Part shown: one piece after another, positions 1-11,729 of the stretch
Numbering within the stretch: position 1 is the first letter of the stretch
How the letters are laid out: every line of letters starts with the position of its first letter
Assembly (NCBI GenBank): GCA_020080175.1
Contig: JAGHQL010000156.1
Coordinates: 1-64,000, forward strand
Source: Glutinoglossum americanum
Taxonomy: Eukaryota; Ascomycota; Geoglossomycetes; Geoglossales; Geoglossaceae
DNA length: 64,000 nt
Direction of reading: 5' to 3'
Notes under the pieces: model-generated
Database searches by the model: none
Seen by the model: the letters and a program-made list of their open reading frames with translations, nothing else
Told to the model about the DNA's origin: nothing
Position numbers and translations under genes: made by a program

Positions 1-537
1 ATTCCGGTAATTAGCAGGATTGCCATTGTCAGGAAGAGATAGTTTCTCTTTTCCTTTCTTCCAAAGTCAGCCGCAAGAAGATGCATGGCAACGCCGCCCA
101 TCGGTGTTGACGCGGCGCCTCCTCGACAGGTGCGGGGCATCTTGTACCGGGTGACAAAACTAAAAATGAGCTTCTTGCTCAGATACGTGTTTATTTCTGA
201 TTCCTAGCTATTCCACCGGGTAGATGGGAGACGGAAAACCCTCCGCGGATGGCGGGGAGGGAAAAAGGGAAGAGAGCTCTATGTGCATGTGTGAACGCCC
301 TAGGTAACGAAACGATACAAGTTCCTCCGGGACTCCCGACATATGTGTATATATATATATATATATAGCCCGTTGTGTGTGTTTTTTTTGTGCCCGTAAC
401 CCTCAATGAATTTTTTTTTTCGCATATGTGCACATGAGAAGAAAAAAAAAACTCCCCAGTCTATGAAGCAAACCCATCCATCCCGAAAACAAAAAGGGAA
501 AAAGGAAAAAGAAAAATCCTAACCCCCCCCCCTCCCC
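1..537. other. Gene-free stretch at left edge
   Basis: No convincing coding sequence is seen. The stretch is probably the 3' flank of the GPHR gene that ends at 538 on the minus strand. It holds an AT dinucleotide run (about 347-367) and several T, A and C homopolymers. Confidence 0.5.
347..367. repeat. AT dinucleotide microsatellite
   Basis: About ten uninterrupted AT units are read directly in the sequence. They lie about 170 bases beyond the stop codon of the minus-strand membrane protein gene. Confidence 0.9.
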
Positions 538-2148
538 TCATAGCCGCTTAGTCCCCATCTCTATATCCTTATCCGCGTAGTCATCGTCGTCCCACTCCCC
601 CCCGCCGACGACCTTCCTAGCAAGCAAAAGCCCAAACGCGGTGCCCAGGCTCGCAACGAGGAACCAGCCCTCGAACCACCGATCCACCACGCTCGGCTCC
701 AGCGGCGCGCCGAGGGCCTCGGAGATGACGGTGCCCATCTCCTGCGGGAGGTTGCTCCGCAGCAGGAGCGCGGAGGATATGACGTACGTGCCCGAGATCT
801 GCGAGATGAGGAGCGCGACGTTGGCCTGAGCGTGGAGGAAGAGCATGGCGGGGGCGAGGCGGGAGAAGAAGTGGACGGTCTGCGAGACGCTCGAGAAGGA
901 GGCGAGGAGGACGACGCCCGACAGGACGAAGGAGATCTGGCGGGACCACGTGGCCTGGTCGATGGTGGGGTGGCCGTGCTCGGCGACGAGCGCGAGGAGG
1001 TTGGTGACGGGGTCCGCGGGGGAGTAGGTCGCGTTCGGGAACCGCCAGTGGCGGAGGATCGAGATCGAGGCCGCGAGGATGCGGTAGATGCAGTATATGG
1101 AGAAGATGTAGTTCGCTAGGGATAGGAGGCGGCCGAACCTGCCGGACATGCGTTGCTGGGCGTACCGTCTGCGCTGGAGCATCGAGAGCGAGGAATGGAG
1201 AGACGACCGCATTGTCTGCAAGCCGCGGATCTCGAGTTGCAGCGTCTTGTATTCCTGGGTGTCGGCATCGCCGCGAATGGAGCCCATGACCTTCGTGAAC
1301 AAGCCCTCCGAAGGCATCTCCGTCATCTTCCTCTCCAACGCTCTCAGACGGCTTCTCTTCGCCGTCAGCATCCCATCCGTAGCCTCCAGCCCCGCTTGCT
1401 TGCGCGCAATGTCCGTTTCAGCGACCGGGTGGCTCTTGACGCCGAACTTCTGCCATGGCGTGCTGACGGATGCGAATCCGGACAACAGCGCCATCAGGGC
1501 GACGCCGATCACGGCGACCCTCGCTATGCACCCTTCTCTCACCGTCCTACCCGCAGCTTCTCGTAGACTCTGGTCGGGGTGCGTTCCGGGCAGACCCTGT
1601 CCGACCCACCAGAACCCCACGATCCATAACGTAAATCCAAAAGCTTCCAGGACCCAGCCTATTCTAGAGCTGCCTCTCCCGCTCCCTCTGAACCCCAACC
1701 CTAGTCCCTTGATGATGGAATGTAATTGGAGCAGCGGCGTGACGATCAGCAGAAGAATGAGTAAAGCGGATATGGTGAGCCGCACGGCGAGCCCCCGGGA
1801 TTCTGGATGCAATAGGTCCGAGATCTCGCAGAGGACCAGCTCCGGGACGACGCAAGTGAGAGCGAATGTCGCGGAAAAGGACAGCGCCATGAGGCGCTGA
1901 GCAGTGATCTTCACCGACGGGCGAGACGATGACCTGGAGCCATGTGGCGATGGCAGCCGACCATACTCGGTGTTTTCTGAAAATAGAGAATGGCCGGATA
2001 GCCGTGGGTAAATCCGCTGGTGGACTACGGTGGAGATGATGACGAAGGTTATGACGAACGGGAGCGATTCAAGTAGCACCGTCGTTGCGTGCAGTCTCTT
2101 GGGCTGCACGGAGCAGCCGCTATCATCGCAATGATCATCTGGAAGCAT
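538..2148 (-). CDS. Golgi pH regulator / GPHR-family membrane protein
   Basis: Single-exon gene, 536 residues from the ATG at 2148; the open frame extends four codons upstream without another ATG. About nine hydrophobic spans are seen: an N-terminal one near residues 20-45, four more up to about residue 235, a charged coiled-coil-like loop (about 255-335), then four spans ending near residue 520. The second span contains LMALSFSATFALTCVVPELV, the signature region of the GPHR N-terminal domain, and the C-terminal half fits the ABA-GPCR-like domain. Members (human GPR89, plant GTG1/2) are Golgi/ER anion channels or regulators that acidify the Golgi lumen. Length and topology are normal for the family. 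The acidic tail (DDDDYADKDIEMG) is cytosolic by inference. Gene assignment is firm; transport activity is inferred from the family. Confidence 0.9.
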   Translation of the reverse strand: MLPDDHCDDSGCSVQPKRLHATTVLLESLPFVITFVIISTVVHQRIYPRLSGHSLFSENTEYGRLPSPHGSRSSSRPSVKITAQRLMALSFSATFALTCVVPELVLCEISDLLHPESRGLAVRLTISALLILLLIVTPLLQLHSIIKGLGLGFRGSGRGSSRIGWVLEAFGFTLWIVGFWWVGQGLPGTHPDQSLREAAGRTVREGCIARVAVIGVALMALLSGFASVSTPWQKFGVKSHPVAETDIARKQAGLEATDGMLTAKRSRLRALERKMTEMPSEGLFTKVMGSIRGDADTQEYKTLQLEIRGLQTMRSSLHSSLSMLQRRRYAQQRMSGRFGRLLSLANYIFSIYCIYRILAASISILRHWRFPNATYSPADPVTNLLALVAEHGHPTIDQATWSRQISFVLSGVVLLASFSSVSQTVHFFSRLAPAMLFLHAQANVALLISQISGTYVISSALLLRSNLPQEMGTVISEALGAPLEPSVVDRWFEGWFLVASLGTAFGLLLARKVVGGGEWDDDDYADKDIEMGTKRL

Positions 2149-2495
2149 TGGGTCATCCAAACTTTTGCAGCCCCTGCGTAGTGGTCCGGATGGGTTTATG
2201 GTAGGACATATGTAGGAGGCGTGCCGCCCTTACGTTATCGAGGTTGATATCAATGGGGTACAGGGTACATGTGGAACAACAAACTTGGCGGTTTTGGTGA
2301 TCTACTAGCTGCAGTCTTGGCATCGGCCCCAACGAAAATCTAGAAGCAGTATGGCTGCAAAGGGCAGAATTGGTTTAAGTACATTTACGGCATGTTACCA
2401 TTATGGGCTTTTATCATAATACATAAACTCTAGAGAACAACTCCCAAGCCACCAGTCTCCACCCAACTCCGCAAAAGCAATGTCAAGGCTAGCGC
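2149..2495. other. Intergenic gap between GPHR and stress protein genes
   Basis: These 347 bases lie between the start of the GPHR gene and the stop of the Usp gene, both on the minus strand. They should hold the GPHR promoter and 5' leader and the Usp 3' UTR. No distinct element is recognised. Confidence 0.5.
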
Positions 2496-4201
2496 CTAGA
2501 GGAGTCTTTCGAACTTCGGCGGTTTTGGCAGCAACTTCTCATTCTCTGTCGTTTCGGACTGGGTAGCGTCATCCGGTTGTTGCTTCTTCGGGTCCATTCG
2601 CGTCTCTTTCTCCTCAACATCGGTGTCCCTTAGCAATGCTTCTCCATTCTGAACTTCGAATTCCGCTTTTTCCTCCTCGTCGTCGCTTTCACTCGACTCC
2701 GGACTCTCGAGATTCCCTCCTAGATCCGGACTCTTCAAGACTACTCCTGGGCTCTTCAGTGAATCCTCTGGTGATTCTACCGGTGAAGGGCTAGCCGAGG
2801 ACTCAAGGGCATCATTTCTCGCCACTTGGGCATCGCAGGCCGCTTGCAGAGTAGCTGGGTCAAGTCCAACTGCCTTAGCAACAGCCAACGCTTCCCCTTC
2901 ACTCGCGGGCGGCGTTTCACCACCTATGCTCTCCCTACTACTCCTATCGAGCACATGACCTGGCTTCTCGGAGCCGACCGCGCTCCTCTCCAAGATATCC
3001 AGATAGCCTCTCCTATTCGGGTCGGCTTGGCGTTTTTTCTTCTTCTTCTCTCGTTTCGAGGTCGGCCGGACAACAATTACGGGAACCGGGGAGTGCTGCA
3101 GGCAATACTTCGATACCGATCCAGGGAGAAGTCCTTGGAGACCACCAAGACTGCGACCTCGAGTGCCGACGATGAGAATAGCAGGCTCGTAAATGCGAAT
3201 CTAAAGAATGGCATAAGTGTTAGCGGGCGAGCTCGAGTTTACACAAACGAAATTCCAATACTCCGTCGAAACGCATTGGCGAGGGAACCCCCAAGACCGG
3301 TGGTGTGACACAAAAGGTAACAATGCACCAACCATGCGTTGAATGGTCTCCTGCACCTTGCCCACGGCAAATTCCAAAACCACACTGATTGATTTATTCT
3401 CGGTATTCTTCTCGATGATCTGATCCAATAACTTCTTCGCTTCAAGCCTATATCTACCCTCTTCGAGGCTCGAATCGCTGCTTATTTTGGAGTCCTTATC
3501 GACAACTCTGAGGCAGACGATCTCGTCCCCGTCGTCCACCAGTTCATCGATCAGCCACTCGAGAGCAAACTCCGAGTAGTCGTTTTGATCCGTACCACAC
3601 AGGAACGTCCGGGAGCGCCGGGTGTAAGCGTAGTCCTTGTGCTTCACATTCAGCGTTAAAGAGAAGTCCGCGGCATCCTTGTTGTCGAAGGTGTCAAACG
3701 AGACACGGTTCTGGAATGTACTGTCTTGGGGGTCAGCAAGGGCCATGTCCGAGATGCGCATATGCAGCAATAACAAAAGTTCTACAGGGCTGATCGAGTG
3801 AGGGGATGATCGCGATAACAGATAGCAAATCACTTTCGGGTGACATAAGCGAGTTCGTTGAATCCGAGTGTTACACACAAATGAAAAGGTGCAATGGGTA
3901 TGCGTGATTCGTGGAGCAAGCGGAGAGCGAAAAAGCAAAACCAGTATATATAAAGGTAAAGAGCCACTAACGCTGGTGGTGGAGGAGATGATATCCTTCT
4001 CTGGGGCCGAGATGGCCTGGAGGCTTGGGCGGCAAACTTGACCGACGGCCGCCGGGCACCCCGGAGAGAATCCCCAGAGAATGAGATCCGTTGGTTGTTG
4101 GATGTTGCCGTCCTGTTGACCGAGCCATTGATAGCACCCTCCACGGCAGTCACGTCCGAAGATGGAAGAGGCAACGACAAAGAGGTCGTGGGGGAGGGCA
4201 T
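2496..4201 (-). CDS. Universal stress protein (UspA domain), fungal long form
   Basis: Three exons: 4201-3972, 3720-3333 and 3200-2496, giving 440 residues. The donors GTTAGT and GTTGGT and both acceptors keep phase. The N-terminal 75 residues are Ser/Pro-rich and low in complexity. A Usp domain follows (about 110-245): a first strand with FLCGTDQNDYSEFALEWL, then VVLEFAVGKVQETIQRM, and after intron 2 the nucleotide-loop region GTRGRSLGGLQGLLPGS and the last strand HSPVPVIVV. Usp domains bind ATP or AMP in an alpha/beta fold. The last 180 residues are acidic, Ser/Pro-rich and probably disordered. The embedding of a Usp domain between disordered tails is the usual fungal form. Its target in the cell is not known from sequence; a cytosolic or nuclear signalling role is inference. 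Confidence 0.88.
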
Positions 4202-6269
4202 GATGGCGGGATGAGCCAATTTCGCTTTAGGCCGGGGAAGCGCTACACCCACGCGAAAAAAAAAAGGACAGATGGGGTCGAGATGGAAAGCGTATGTATG
4301 ATTGAGGTAGGGGAGGGGTCACAAAAAGCCCGCTCGCTATCGCCAGTCCAGAGTGGAACGATCCTTCTTTTCCTCCCAGGGATCAGGGTCGTGGGCAGGT
4401 AGCCGCTGCAGGCAGAGCTTGATTCGAAGTGAGGGAACACCAAGAAAGCCGTAGTATCTCCTCCTGTACAGTCGCCGTTGCGTGCGCGAAGAGCCGTCAA
4501 CGAAGCGATGATGAAATTTCTTCGACCGAGTGAACGAGAGAGTCTGGGAGGCCCAAACGGGCCCGACGCTCCCAACTCTCTCCCTTCTTCGATAACCTTA
4601 GGCGGGGTTTATCGCTAGCGGGCGCAATGCTTGGCTCCCACGACTAAAAGTGCCCATACTGTTCACGTCTGAAGGTAACGGGGACGGGGCTATGGATTAA
4701 AAAAAAAAAAAAAAAAGAGCAGTCCCCTGGAGGCGTCGAGGGCGGCCCTATCTACCGAGAACCCATCTCCGTTTGAGAGAGATGAGGCAGCGTGGATGTT
4801 ACCAGAAGGGGGAATGTAGGCATCAGTTCCGGTTTGCCAGGTTGTTTTTTGCTCGCCTCAGCACGTCGGAAGCACGACAGCAGCACGACACGTGCCCGGT
4901 CACCACCAAGAAACTCAATCTCCAAGAGAAAGAAAAAGAAAGAAAAGAGCAGTTCTACATCCCCAGGTTTCTCTGGCAGGGCAAAGCGAGGCTGCTCACT
5001 GGCCTCGCTCACCAGCCTCATATCGTCATCGCCAACTCGATCCATGCGGGCTTTTGCGGCCGATACGTGGAGATGAAAACCCCGTCACCGTCGACCCCGT
5101 GATTTTGCTTTTCTTCTCCCTCCCCGGCCGGTCCGGGGCAGGGTCTCTCTGGCGTCAGATTACAAATTCCACCTCCGACAACGGACATAAACCCGCGATT
5201 ATGTAAAGTCGCCGCCCCCTCTATAACTAAAAAAGCTCACCCAAAGCCAAAAAAAAAAAATCTCCCCATCCGGAAATACGAAGCTTCGGAAAAAAACAGG
5301 ATCTGGAAATGACGTCTGCGCGTCAGGCGTCACGGCAGAGGTGATCGTTGCTCGTTTCCCAGTTCTTTTCCTGCCTGCGCGCGAGCCAAGGTGCCTTTTG
5401 GGTGGTGCGGACGATTCGCGAGCCTCCAGACTCCAGACTGCGCTGGTTGGTGCCGGCGGTAGGCTTTTTCTTGAGGCCGACGAGGCCAAGCTTAACCGGA
5501 TTTCCCCAAGCCTCGGGATTGTATCTCGCCGGTGACCGGGGCGGGCGCATGTGCCGGGGCTCCAGGGCGGTGGGGTGAGTCAGGCCTCCACAAGGCCTCC
5601 TCTTTCAAGCAGTCAACGCCGAGGCAAGTGAGTCGGTCGCGTGTTTACTCGAAGTTTTGGTGTATTTGTTTGTCTCGGCTTGACGCTGCGTGTGCTCTCT
5701 CTCGAGTCACGCCCGCCTGCTCACGGGCCGCGTCGGTGGAGTATCCAAACGGGACTCGTGTCACATTTGCCCATGAAATTATGATTCTTGTACGTGGGTG
5801 GTAATGATAATAATAATATTTAAAATTGGTGGTCTCGACCTCAGAATAATGGTGACTCAACTAACCTTGACCCTGACGGTCAGGAAAGGAGGAGGGAGAA
5901 CTGATGCGAGCAAAATAGCTAGGCTAGAGGCTGTTGTCTTTCTTCGGCTTCCTCCCTGTTCAACCAGCCAGGATATGAATAAAGAAGTAAGAAAATACAA
6001 CTTGAGCCCCGAGCCATCATCCGCCGTATTATATATGCAAGTGAATCGAGTGGAAATGTAACGAGCCCCCCGCCGGGACCCCGAATCGCAAAAGGAAAAG
6101 ATATACAGTGCTGAAATATGATATGCTTTTTTCTGGTCGTAGAGGCCATGCCTGCCCGTGGAATAAACCGTTTAGATGCAATCGAATCGCTCGCTGGCTA
6201 TGCAGAAACAGTTTCGCTCTCGTAAATGCAAGACGTCGATAATGATGAACGCGAAGCGGGAGAGACCTC
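4202..6269. other. 2-kb gene-free region
   Basis: Short overlapping frames occur on both strands, but none shows a domain, splice-consistent extension or codon pattern. The right part of 4202-4600 is probably the 5' leader and promoter of the Usp gene. An A18 run lies at 4699-4716. The rest looks like non-coding spacer. Confidence 0.5.
4699..4716. repeat. Poly(A) homopolymer, 18 bases
   Basis: Read directly. It lies in the gene-free region upstream of the stress protein gene. Confidence 0.9.
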
Positions 6270-7067
6270 CTAGTAGGCAGATATCATCATCGGTGTCGTT
6301 TGCGACGTTCTTTGCGGGAGGTAATAGCCGTCCTCGAAGAACGAGGATTGCTCTGTTTCTGATAATGGTTGGCTCGCCGGCGACGAGTAGGCAAGCTCGA
6401 TGTGTTTTGATTGCTGCTCCGAAAACTCAATGGAGGCTTGAGGGGGTGACGGTGGCATCGAGTCGTCATCGGAGGAGTCGTCGGAGTCGTCGAGTAGTTC
6501 TGGGAGCGTTCTTGATGGCGATCGGACGAGGGCGAGCTCTTCATTGTCTTCCTCGCTGTCGTAATCCTCATCGTCGATCTCTAGGGGGGTGATGGTGATG
6601 GAGGACTGTGGTGTTATCCGCGGGGAGACGTAGATGTCAGCATCCTCCTCTGGTTCGTAATCCGAATCGCTGTCCGAGTCCGATTCCGACTCGGCGTCCT
6701 CCACATCCCAATCCTCCGGCTCCTCGACAATTGTGTCCGCCCATTGGACATGTCTTGAATTTCTCGACTCCTCCGCCGAAGCTTCTGCCGCACCCCGAAC
6801 AGACATGTTGAACCATTGTTCCTGTTCTCGCTCGGCCTCGGCAAGCTGGATCATGAGGGAGTCGAGGAGGTTTGCGTGTCCGACGAGGAGTCGGAGATCG
6901 TGATCCGCTCGAGAAGCCTCCTTGGAGAGCTTGCTGCGAGCGGTGTGTGCAAGATAGTAGGTCTGAGTGATGCTCATGTTTTTTCTCTTCAGAGCCGTGT
7001 TGATTTTTGATGGAAACCTCGATTGGGTTGATTGCGTGAAGAACGGTTGAGGGAGACGGGACGACAT
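6270..7067 (-). CDS. Conserved acidic fungal protein of unknown function
   Basis: Single exon, 265 residues from the ATG at 7067. A second ATG at codon 31 begins the part that looks conserved: MSITQTYYLAHTARSKLS, continuing through ADHDLRLLVGHANLLDSL into AEREQEQWFN (residues about 31-85), a helical block I associate with an uncharacterised family of filamentous ascomycetes. The remaining 180 residues are strongly acidic and serine-rich (for example ESESDSDSDSDYEPEEDADI near 125-145 and DDSDDSSDDDS near 190-200), which suggests a disordered nuclear-type protein. No catalytic motif is visible. The true start may be the second ATG, because the first 30 residues are Arg/Ser-rich and unremarkable. 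Function unknown. Confidence 0.78.
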   Translation of the reverse strand: MSSRLPQPFFTQSTQSRFPSKINTALKRKNMSITQTYYLAHTARSKLSKEASRADHDLRLLVGHANLLDSLMIQLAEAEREQEQWFNMSVRGAAEASAEESRNSRHVQWADTIVEEPEDWDVEDAESESDSDSDSDYEPEEDADIYVSPRITPQSSITITPLEIDDEDYDSEEDNEELALVRSPSRTLPELLDDSDDSSDDDSMPPSPPQASIEFSEQQSKHIELAYSSPASQPLSETEQSSFFEDGYYLPQRTSQTTPMMISAY

Positions 7068-8106
7068 TTTGTAGGTGGAATTGCGAATTGCTCTAGGGGT
7101 TCTATTAGGTGCAATGAGTCAGTGCCTGATTTTATGAAATTTTGCTGAGGCGGCGGCTTAGGTAGGCAACCGAGGATGTAGACGGGGAAGCGAGCGGTAA
7201 GGCGGACTGCAAACTCACCAATAGGCTGATCCGATGGTCTGCAACGATGACTGTGAGGAGCTCGACTTGATCAAGCTGCAGAAGGGCGTGCTGCGAAATG
7301 TAGTGTGGATGACTGATGCTGTGTTCTGATGTGTTCTGAAGTGTTCTGATAGCTCGAAGCCGAGGGTGGGAGAAGGTCGACTTTATTTACCTTTTGGGGT
7401 AGCTGACGGTCAAGCCTTGAGGAGTGTGGGTGTTGTATTTTCGAGGCGTCAGCCTTTCCGTCTGGGATCATGCTCCCCTGCTCGGAGTTTGCTGGTGGTT
7501 GCCTCCGAGTCGGTGTGCACGCAAACGCCGCGCCATATTGCTTGCTTTACTCAGCGGCCGGCGGTCGGATGATCCAAGCATTCCGTCGCTGCTGCACAAC
7601 CTGTCGGCCGCCTGTGGAAGCGAGCCCGCAGTCGCCAGGCCTATGACCAATCCGAGCAGCTTCTCCCACTCCTAGTTCTCCCCCACCGCAGCCTTCGTAA
7701 GGCCTCGTAAGGCCCTCGCAAACCCCGACGCGCAATATACCAAGCCTTTTTCCGTTGGCGGAACCACCACCACCCCGAGCACAGCCACATGCACGCGTCG
7801 TAAACGTCGTAAAACTCGCGGTGAACACAATGTTTTTTCGCGAGCTGCCTACTGTGGGTTGTTCAAAGTTACATCCCGTATCTCCATGTCAGCGCTCTGA
7901 CTCGATGGGCTGGCGGATACCCTGAGACTAATCTCGGGCACGGTTGGACAATTGGAAATCAACCGCTTTGGCATGCACATGGACGATGGCGGATAATCTC
8001 AGTGCAAATCGCTGATGAATCATGTTCTCGAAGTATGCGATTGGCTTCACTACGGTGCTAGGCTCCAAAGCTTAGCCGGATGGCTCCTGCTACGTAGCAG
8101 GTACTT

Positions 8107-8140
8107 TGCTTGGATTTGCTTGGATTTTGCTTGGATTCGC
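8107..8140. repeat. Imperfect triple repeat of TGCTTGGATT
   Basis: Three near-identical 10-12 base units built on TGCTTGGATT follow each other directly. No function is suggested. Confidence 0.75.
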
Positions 8141-8450
8141 TTTGGGTGTCGGCGTTTCTAGTTCCAGAATATCCGGCTGTGTTGTGCATACATAAAGTAC
8201 CTGCACAATGATGCAACCCCGCGGAGATTGTGGGATGTTGTACCCGAGATGTTTAGATGACAAAAAAACCACAGTTCATGTGCCCACCGAACGCACTCTA
8301 CTTCCCGCGAGAATCCGAACTCTGTTCACCGTCCAGACGATATCGAAACGTACCCAGCAGTTCGCCGTCATGCTCGGGTACATTGGTGAGAGAGCGAGAG
8401 TGAGAGAGAAATTCATCCCGAACTCGGACAAACAATTGACGATACAAACT

Positions 8451-8492
8451 AGCCGGCCAGCCAGCCAGTCAGCCAGCCAACCAGCCGGCCAC
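8451..8492. repeat. CCAG-type tetranucleotide repeat
   Basis: About ten imperfect CCAG/CCGG/TCAG units are read directly. They account for the Ser-Gln-Pro-Ala-rich stretch in an otherwise unsupported open frame. Confidence 0.8.
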
Positions 8493-10800
8493 CCCCGGCA
8501 TTGGCCCTACCAAACCAGACAGCCTCGGTACTTACCCACAGCTGAAGACAGAGTGCAATACAATACTAATCAATTGCTGGCGCACCAGATGGACGCCCAC
8601 GCCCACGCCCAAGCATGCTGGTTGGACGGAGAATCGAAATATTTTCATATGCAATCCCCCGCACTTGACCCACACCGACTCATCTTATCCCTTTCTCAGC
8701 GAGCCCTACAACGCCATGGGCGCACCCGAAGCCTGTGCTCGCCAAACACTATCGGAGTAGCCTTGTTGCAGTAAAGCGGTCGGAAACCAGACAAGGGGGT
8801 CTCGTAGGGCTGGGAGATTGAACTGCGGGTCTATGCTTCGGGATCTCCGATGTGTTACTATGCCGGCCATTGAGGCTTGCGCCATACATATATCCGCTCG
8901 TGACCTATCCCGCTCATCTACAGACGGCAAGACTGCTCGATTGACTGCGGTTGAGTGTAACCTTTCATGTTATATGCTACTGCATCAAGGGCCATACTCT
9001 GCAAAAGCCACGGTGACAGTCTTCGCAGTCACTCGAAGCGACCGTCCACTCGTCCCAGCTCGCGAGTGATCACCATGATCGCTCTCTGGATTGGCATGCT
9101 ACCTTAGCATTCCGGCGAGAGGAGAAATGACGGAGCGATGTTTCGTTTTTCCAGGCGACAGAATTATCCGACGAAGCATTCGCTGCTCTGGTGTCCTCGA
9201 AAATATCGGAGACGCTGGATTTTTTATCCCGAAGCGGTAATACGCTTGATCAACCACCACATGCTTCGCCAAGATGTTGAACCAACGGATGAAATTTTCT
9301 TCCCGCTTCACCGACTCGCGTGCAGCGTCTTGGTATTCTTTGTTTTGTTGTGCAGCTACCTGGGTGCCAACATACCCTCAAGGTTAATATATCCCCAGCA
9401 CCACTCCACGGGGTTGTTGGAATTTTTAAATTGTAGCGTCGGTTTCTTTTGAGTATTCTAAGAGACTAGTGCTCACGGATGTCTTCGGACACGATACATT
9501 CAGCCCTGTGGACATGTGCTTGGCAGTAGCGCTGAGGAGCAAACCATCCCGGCCTTTTTTCAACCCATGCAGAAGCAAGGGATTGCCAGCCCAAAATAAA
9601 CATATTCAATGCAGGGAAATCAACGATCGCCGCGAATAGCATTGGGGCTAGAATGCTCGACTCGGCGCAGCAGGTGCAACAGCACTTGCAGCTTCCTTAG
9701 GATCGCTCCAGGATCAGGGCCAGCCGGAATCGAGGTACCCCAAACCCAAAAGGCGGATCGGCATCACTGACAAACTCAATTCGAACAATCCGTTTTGTTT
9801 GCGAAGCCGGCTCCATTACCGGTCAGCCAGAACAAATCTACGTACAACCCCCAGAAAGGGAGCATATCTATTCTATTTTCTGCTAGCTAAAGTGATACGG
9901 ACTCGTTTCCCGCAGTTGTATTTAGAAAGGGGCGCAGTGATGACCGCTCGTAGGCCTCGAGTTTCTTGTCAATCTCCTATTGACTCACTACGAGTGTTAG
10001 CTGTATCTTCTGGACAATCTATGCCCTTTCTCTTACGCTCCGCATGTGACTGACTACTGGAGATATGACTCGATGCACAAAGCTCAGCCCAGGAACACCT
10101 CGAACCAGAATTCTCTTGACTTGCTTGCTCATCCATTCGTCAATTGGTATTCTGTTTGCTTGTGTTTTATGCCTTTCCGCGCATCTGATACCAAACCTGC
10201 CCTGAGGCGGTCAGATAGATTCTCGACTTTGACACGTTCTTGCTCTAATGGTTATTTCGCTCCCTGTGGTACAAATGGTACTATTCCGTCTCACGGAAAA
10301 GGCCTCTCAAGCGCCGCTAGTTCCCTCTCAGGTAGCTGGCGCGGTATCCCTTATTTATAGATTAGAGGATCTGGCTTGTGGTTCCAGACTGCTAGGCCTT
10401 GTAGGTCAAAGAAGAGACCTTTAATACAGCTAGGTGGTTCGAAATATAGGCATTCGATCGAAGAAATCCAGCATCGAAACCAACCCTGAAGAGCAATACA
10501 GCGAGCGGACACGGCCATGCGCACCTAAAGACGCCCATAGTCGGTAGAACGTAAACCCTGCCACGAGGTAGAAGGAGCCAGCCGTATAGCACGCGCTCCG
10601 GGTTTGAGCATGACCAAAAGGCCATATCGGTACCACGAACGCCGATCCATCTCAACAAGACTACGAGACTGCCGCCGCGGGTGCCGATGCGCGCATGTAA
10701 CCGCCTAAGGAATTCCGCTCCTGCCACAGCACGAGCGGATCACCAGCGATAACGGGCAATCCGCGTCTACATTTTAGAGTGGAAGCGAGGGGGGTTTTAT

Positions 10801-10820
10801 TTTTTTTTTTAAAAAAAAAA
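10801..10820. repeat. T10A10 symmetrical homopolymer pair
   Basis: Ten T residues are followed directly by ten A residues, a perfect palindrome, with a purine GAAA repeat after it. It may reflect a retroposed poly(A) tail or simply replication slippage. Confidence 0.8.
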
Positions 10821-11729
10821 GAAAGAAAGAAGAGAAAACAAAACAACCGGTTCTCCCGCCTCCTGTAGCGTGGCTGTTGTTGTTGTTGTTGCATTGAATA
10901 CTATTTGTCCTGCGCTCGTTAAGATTCCGACGAGCCGTCGTCATTCTGCGCGCTCGAACCCGGCCGTCATGGGTTTCTTCTGGGAGTATTTTTTTGGGAC
11001 CGCTGTATGCCTCTTTGATGGAATGCTGTCGCCTTCAACTTCGGCATGGGGTTTACCCGTGAGCGTTATAGCCCCTCGAGTGTCCTGCGGGGCGGGCATA
11101 TGAGGCATTGGGAAATCACAGACTTTCTGAATGCCTGCACTACTCAACCATAGAGGAAGCCGTTTGTTTACAATATGGAATTACATGTGCGTGTTATCGG
11201 TGGTGATTACAGACTTGATACTCGCTGATGTCTTTCGGTGTGTATCTATTATAGTATGTGCGTTATCGTGACAGGAGGTAGTGTGGAGTGCTGTGACTGG
11301 ACTCCTAAGGGATGCGAAAGGGAAACTAAAGCCTACCCTACTGGAGTGGGGGGATAGTCACCGCGACGTGCGTAGAAAATATGGGCAAAAGTAAAACGAA
11401 AACAAATTGAGCTCTAGACGAGAGCCCTAGATGACAGCCCTAACCATCCGTCCGTCGACGGGGGAAACCTCCCTGCTCGAAAGAAACCAATTCAAACCCC
11501 CATTTTCTCCATCGAGGTACCCATCCCCGAAAAACATCCCCCTTCTCGCTTGAGAGAAAGAAACCATGAAGCTAACATATGGCATCCGACCATTCACTCC
11601 AGAGCTCCCACCTAACCCTCCTCATAACCTCCACAACCGCCGAGCCAACCCCCTACCACCTTTCTACTCTTCTCAACAACCCAAGCACCCCACCGGACCC
11701 CAAGACAGGTGACGGAGTGAGAGTTAGAT

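Larger units (their letters stand above)
7068..11729. other. 4.7-kb gene-poor region
   Basis: The only frame above 150 codons (8208-8774, +) is rich in Ala/Gln/Pro from simple repeats and shows no domain. Other frames are under 110 codons and overlap on both strands. The first few hundred bases are probably the promoter and leader of the acidic protein gene. Simple repeats occur near 8107-8140 and 8451-8492, and a T10A10 block at 10801-10820. I see no RNA gene or transposon end that I can support. Confidence 0.45.

Noticed and set aside
1148-1900. 250-codon plus-strand frame
   Set aside because: It is antisense to the GPHR gene, whose membrane spans and motifs are clear; this frame has no motif and is a shadow.
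8208-8774. 188-codon plus-strand frame
   Set aside because: Driven by CCAG-type repeats, no domain, no conservation pattern, overlapping frames on both strands.
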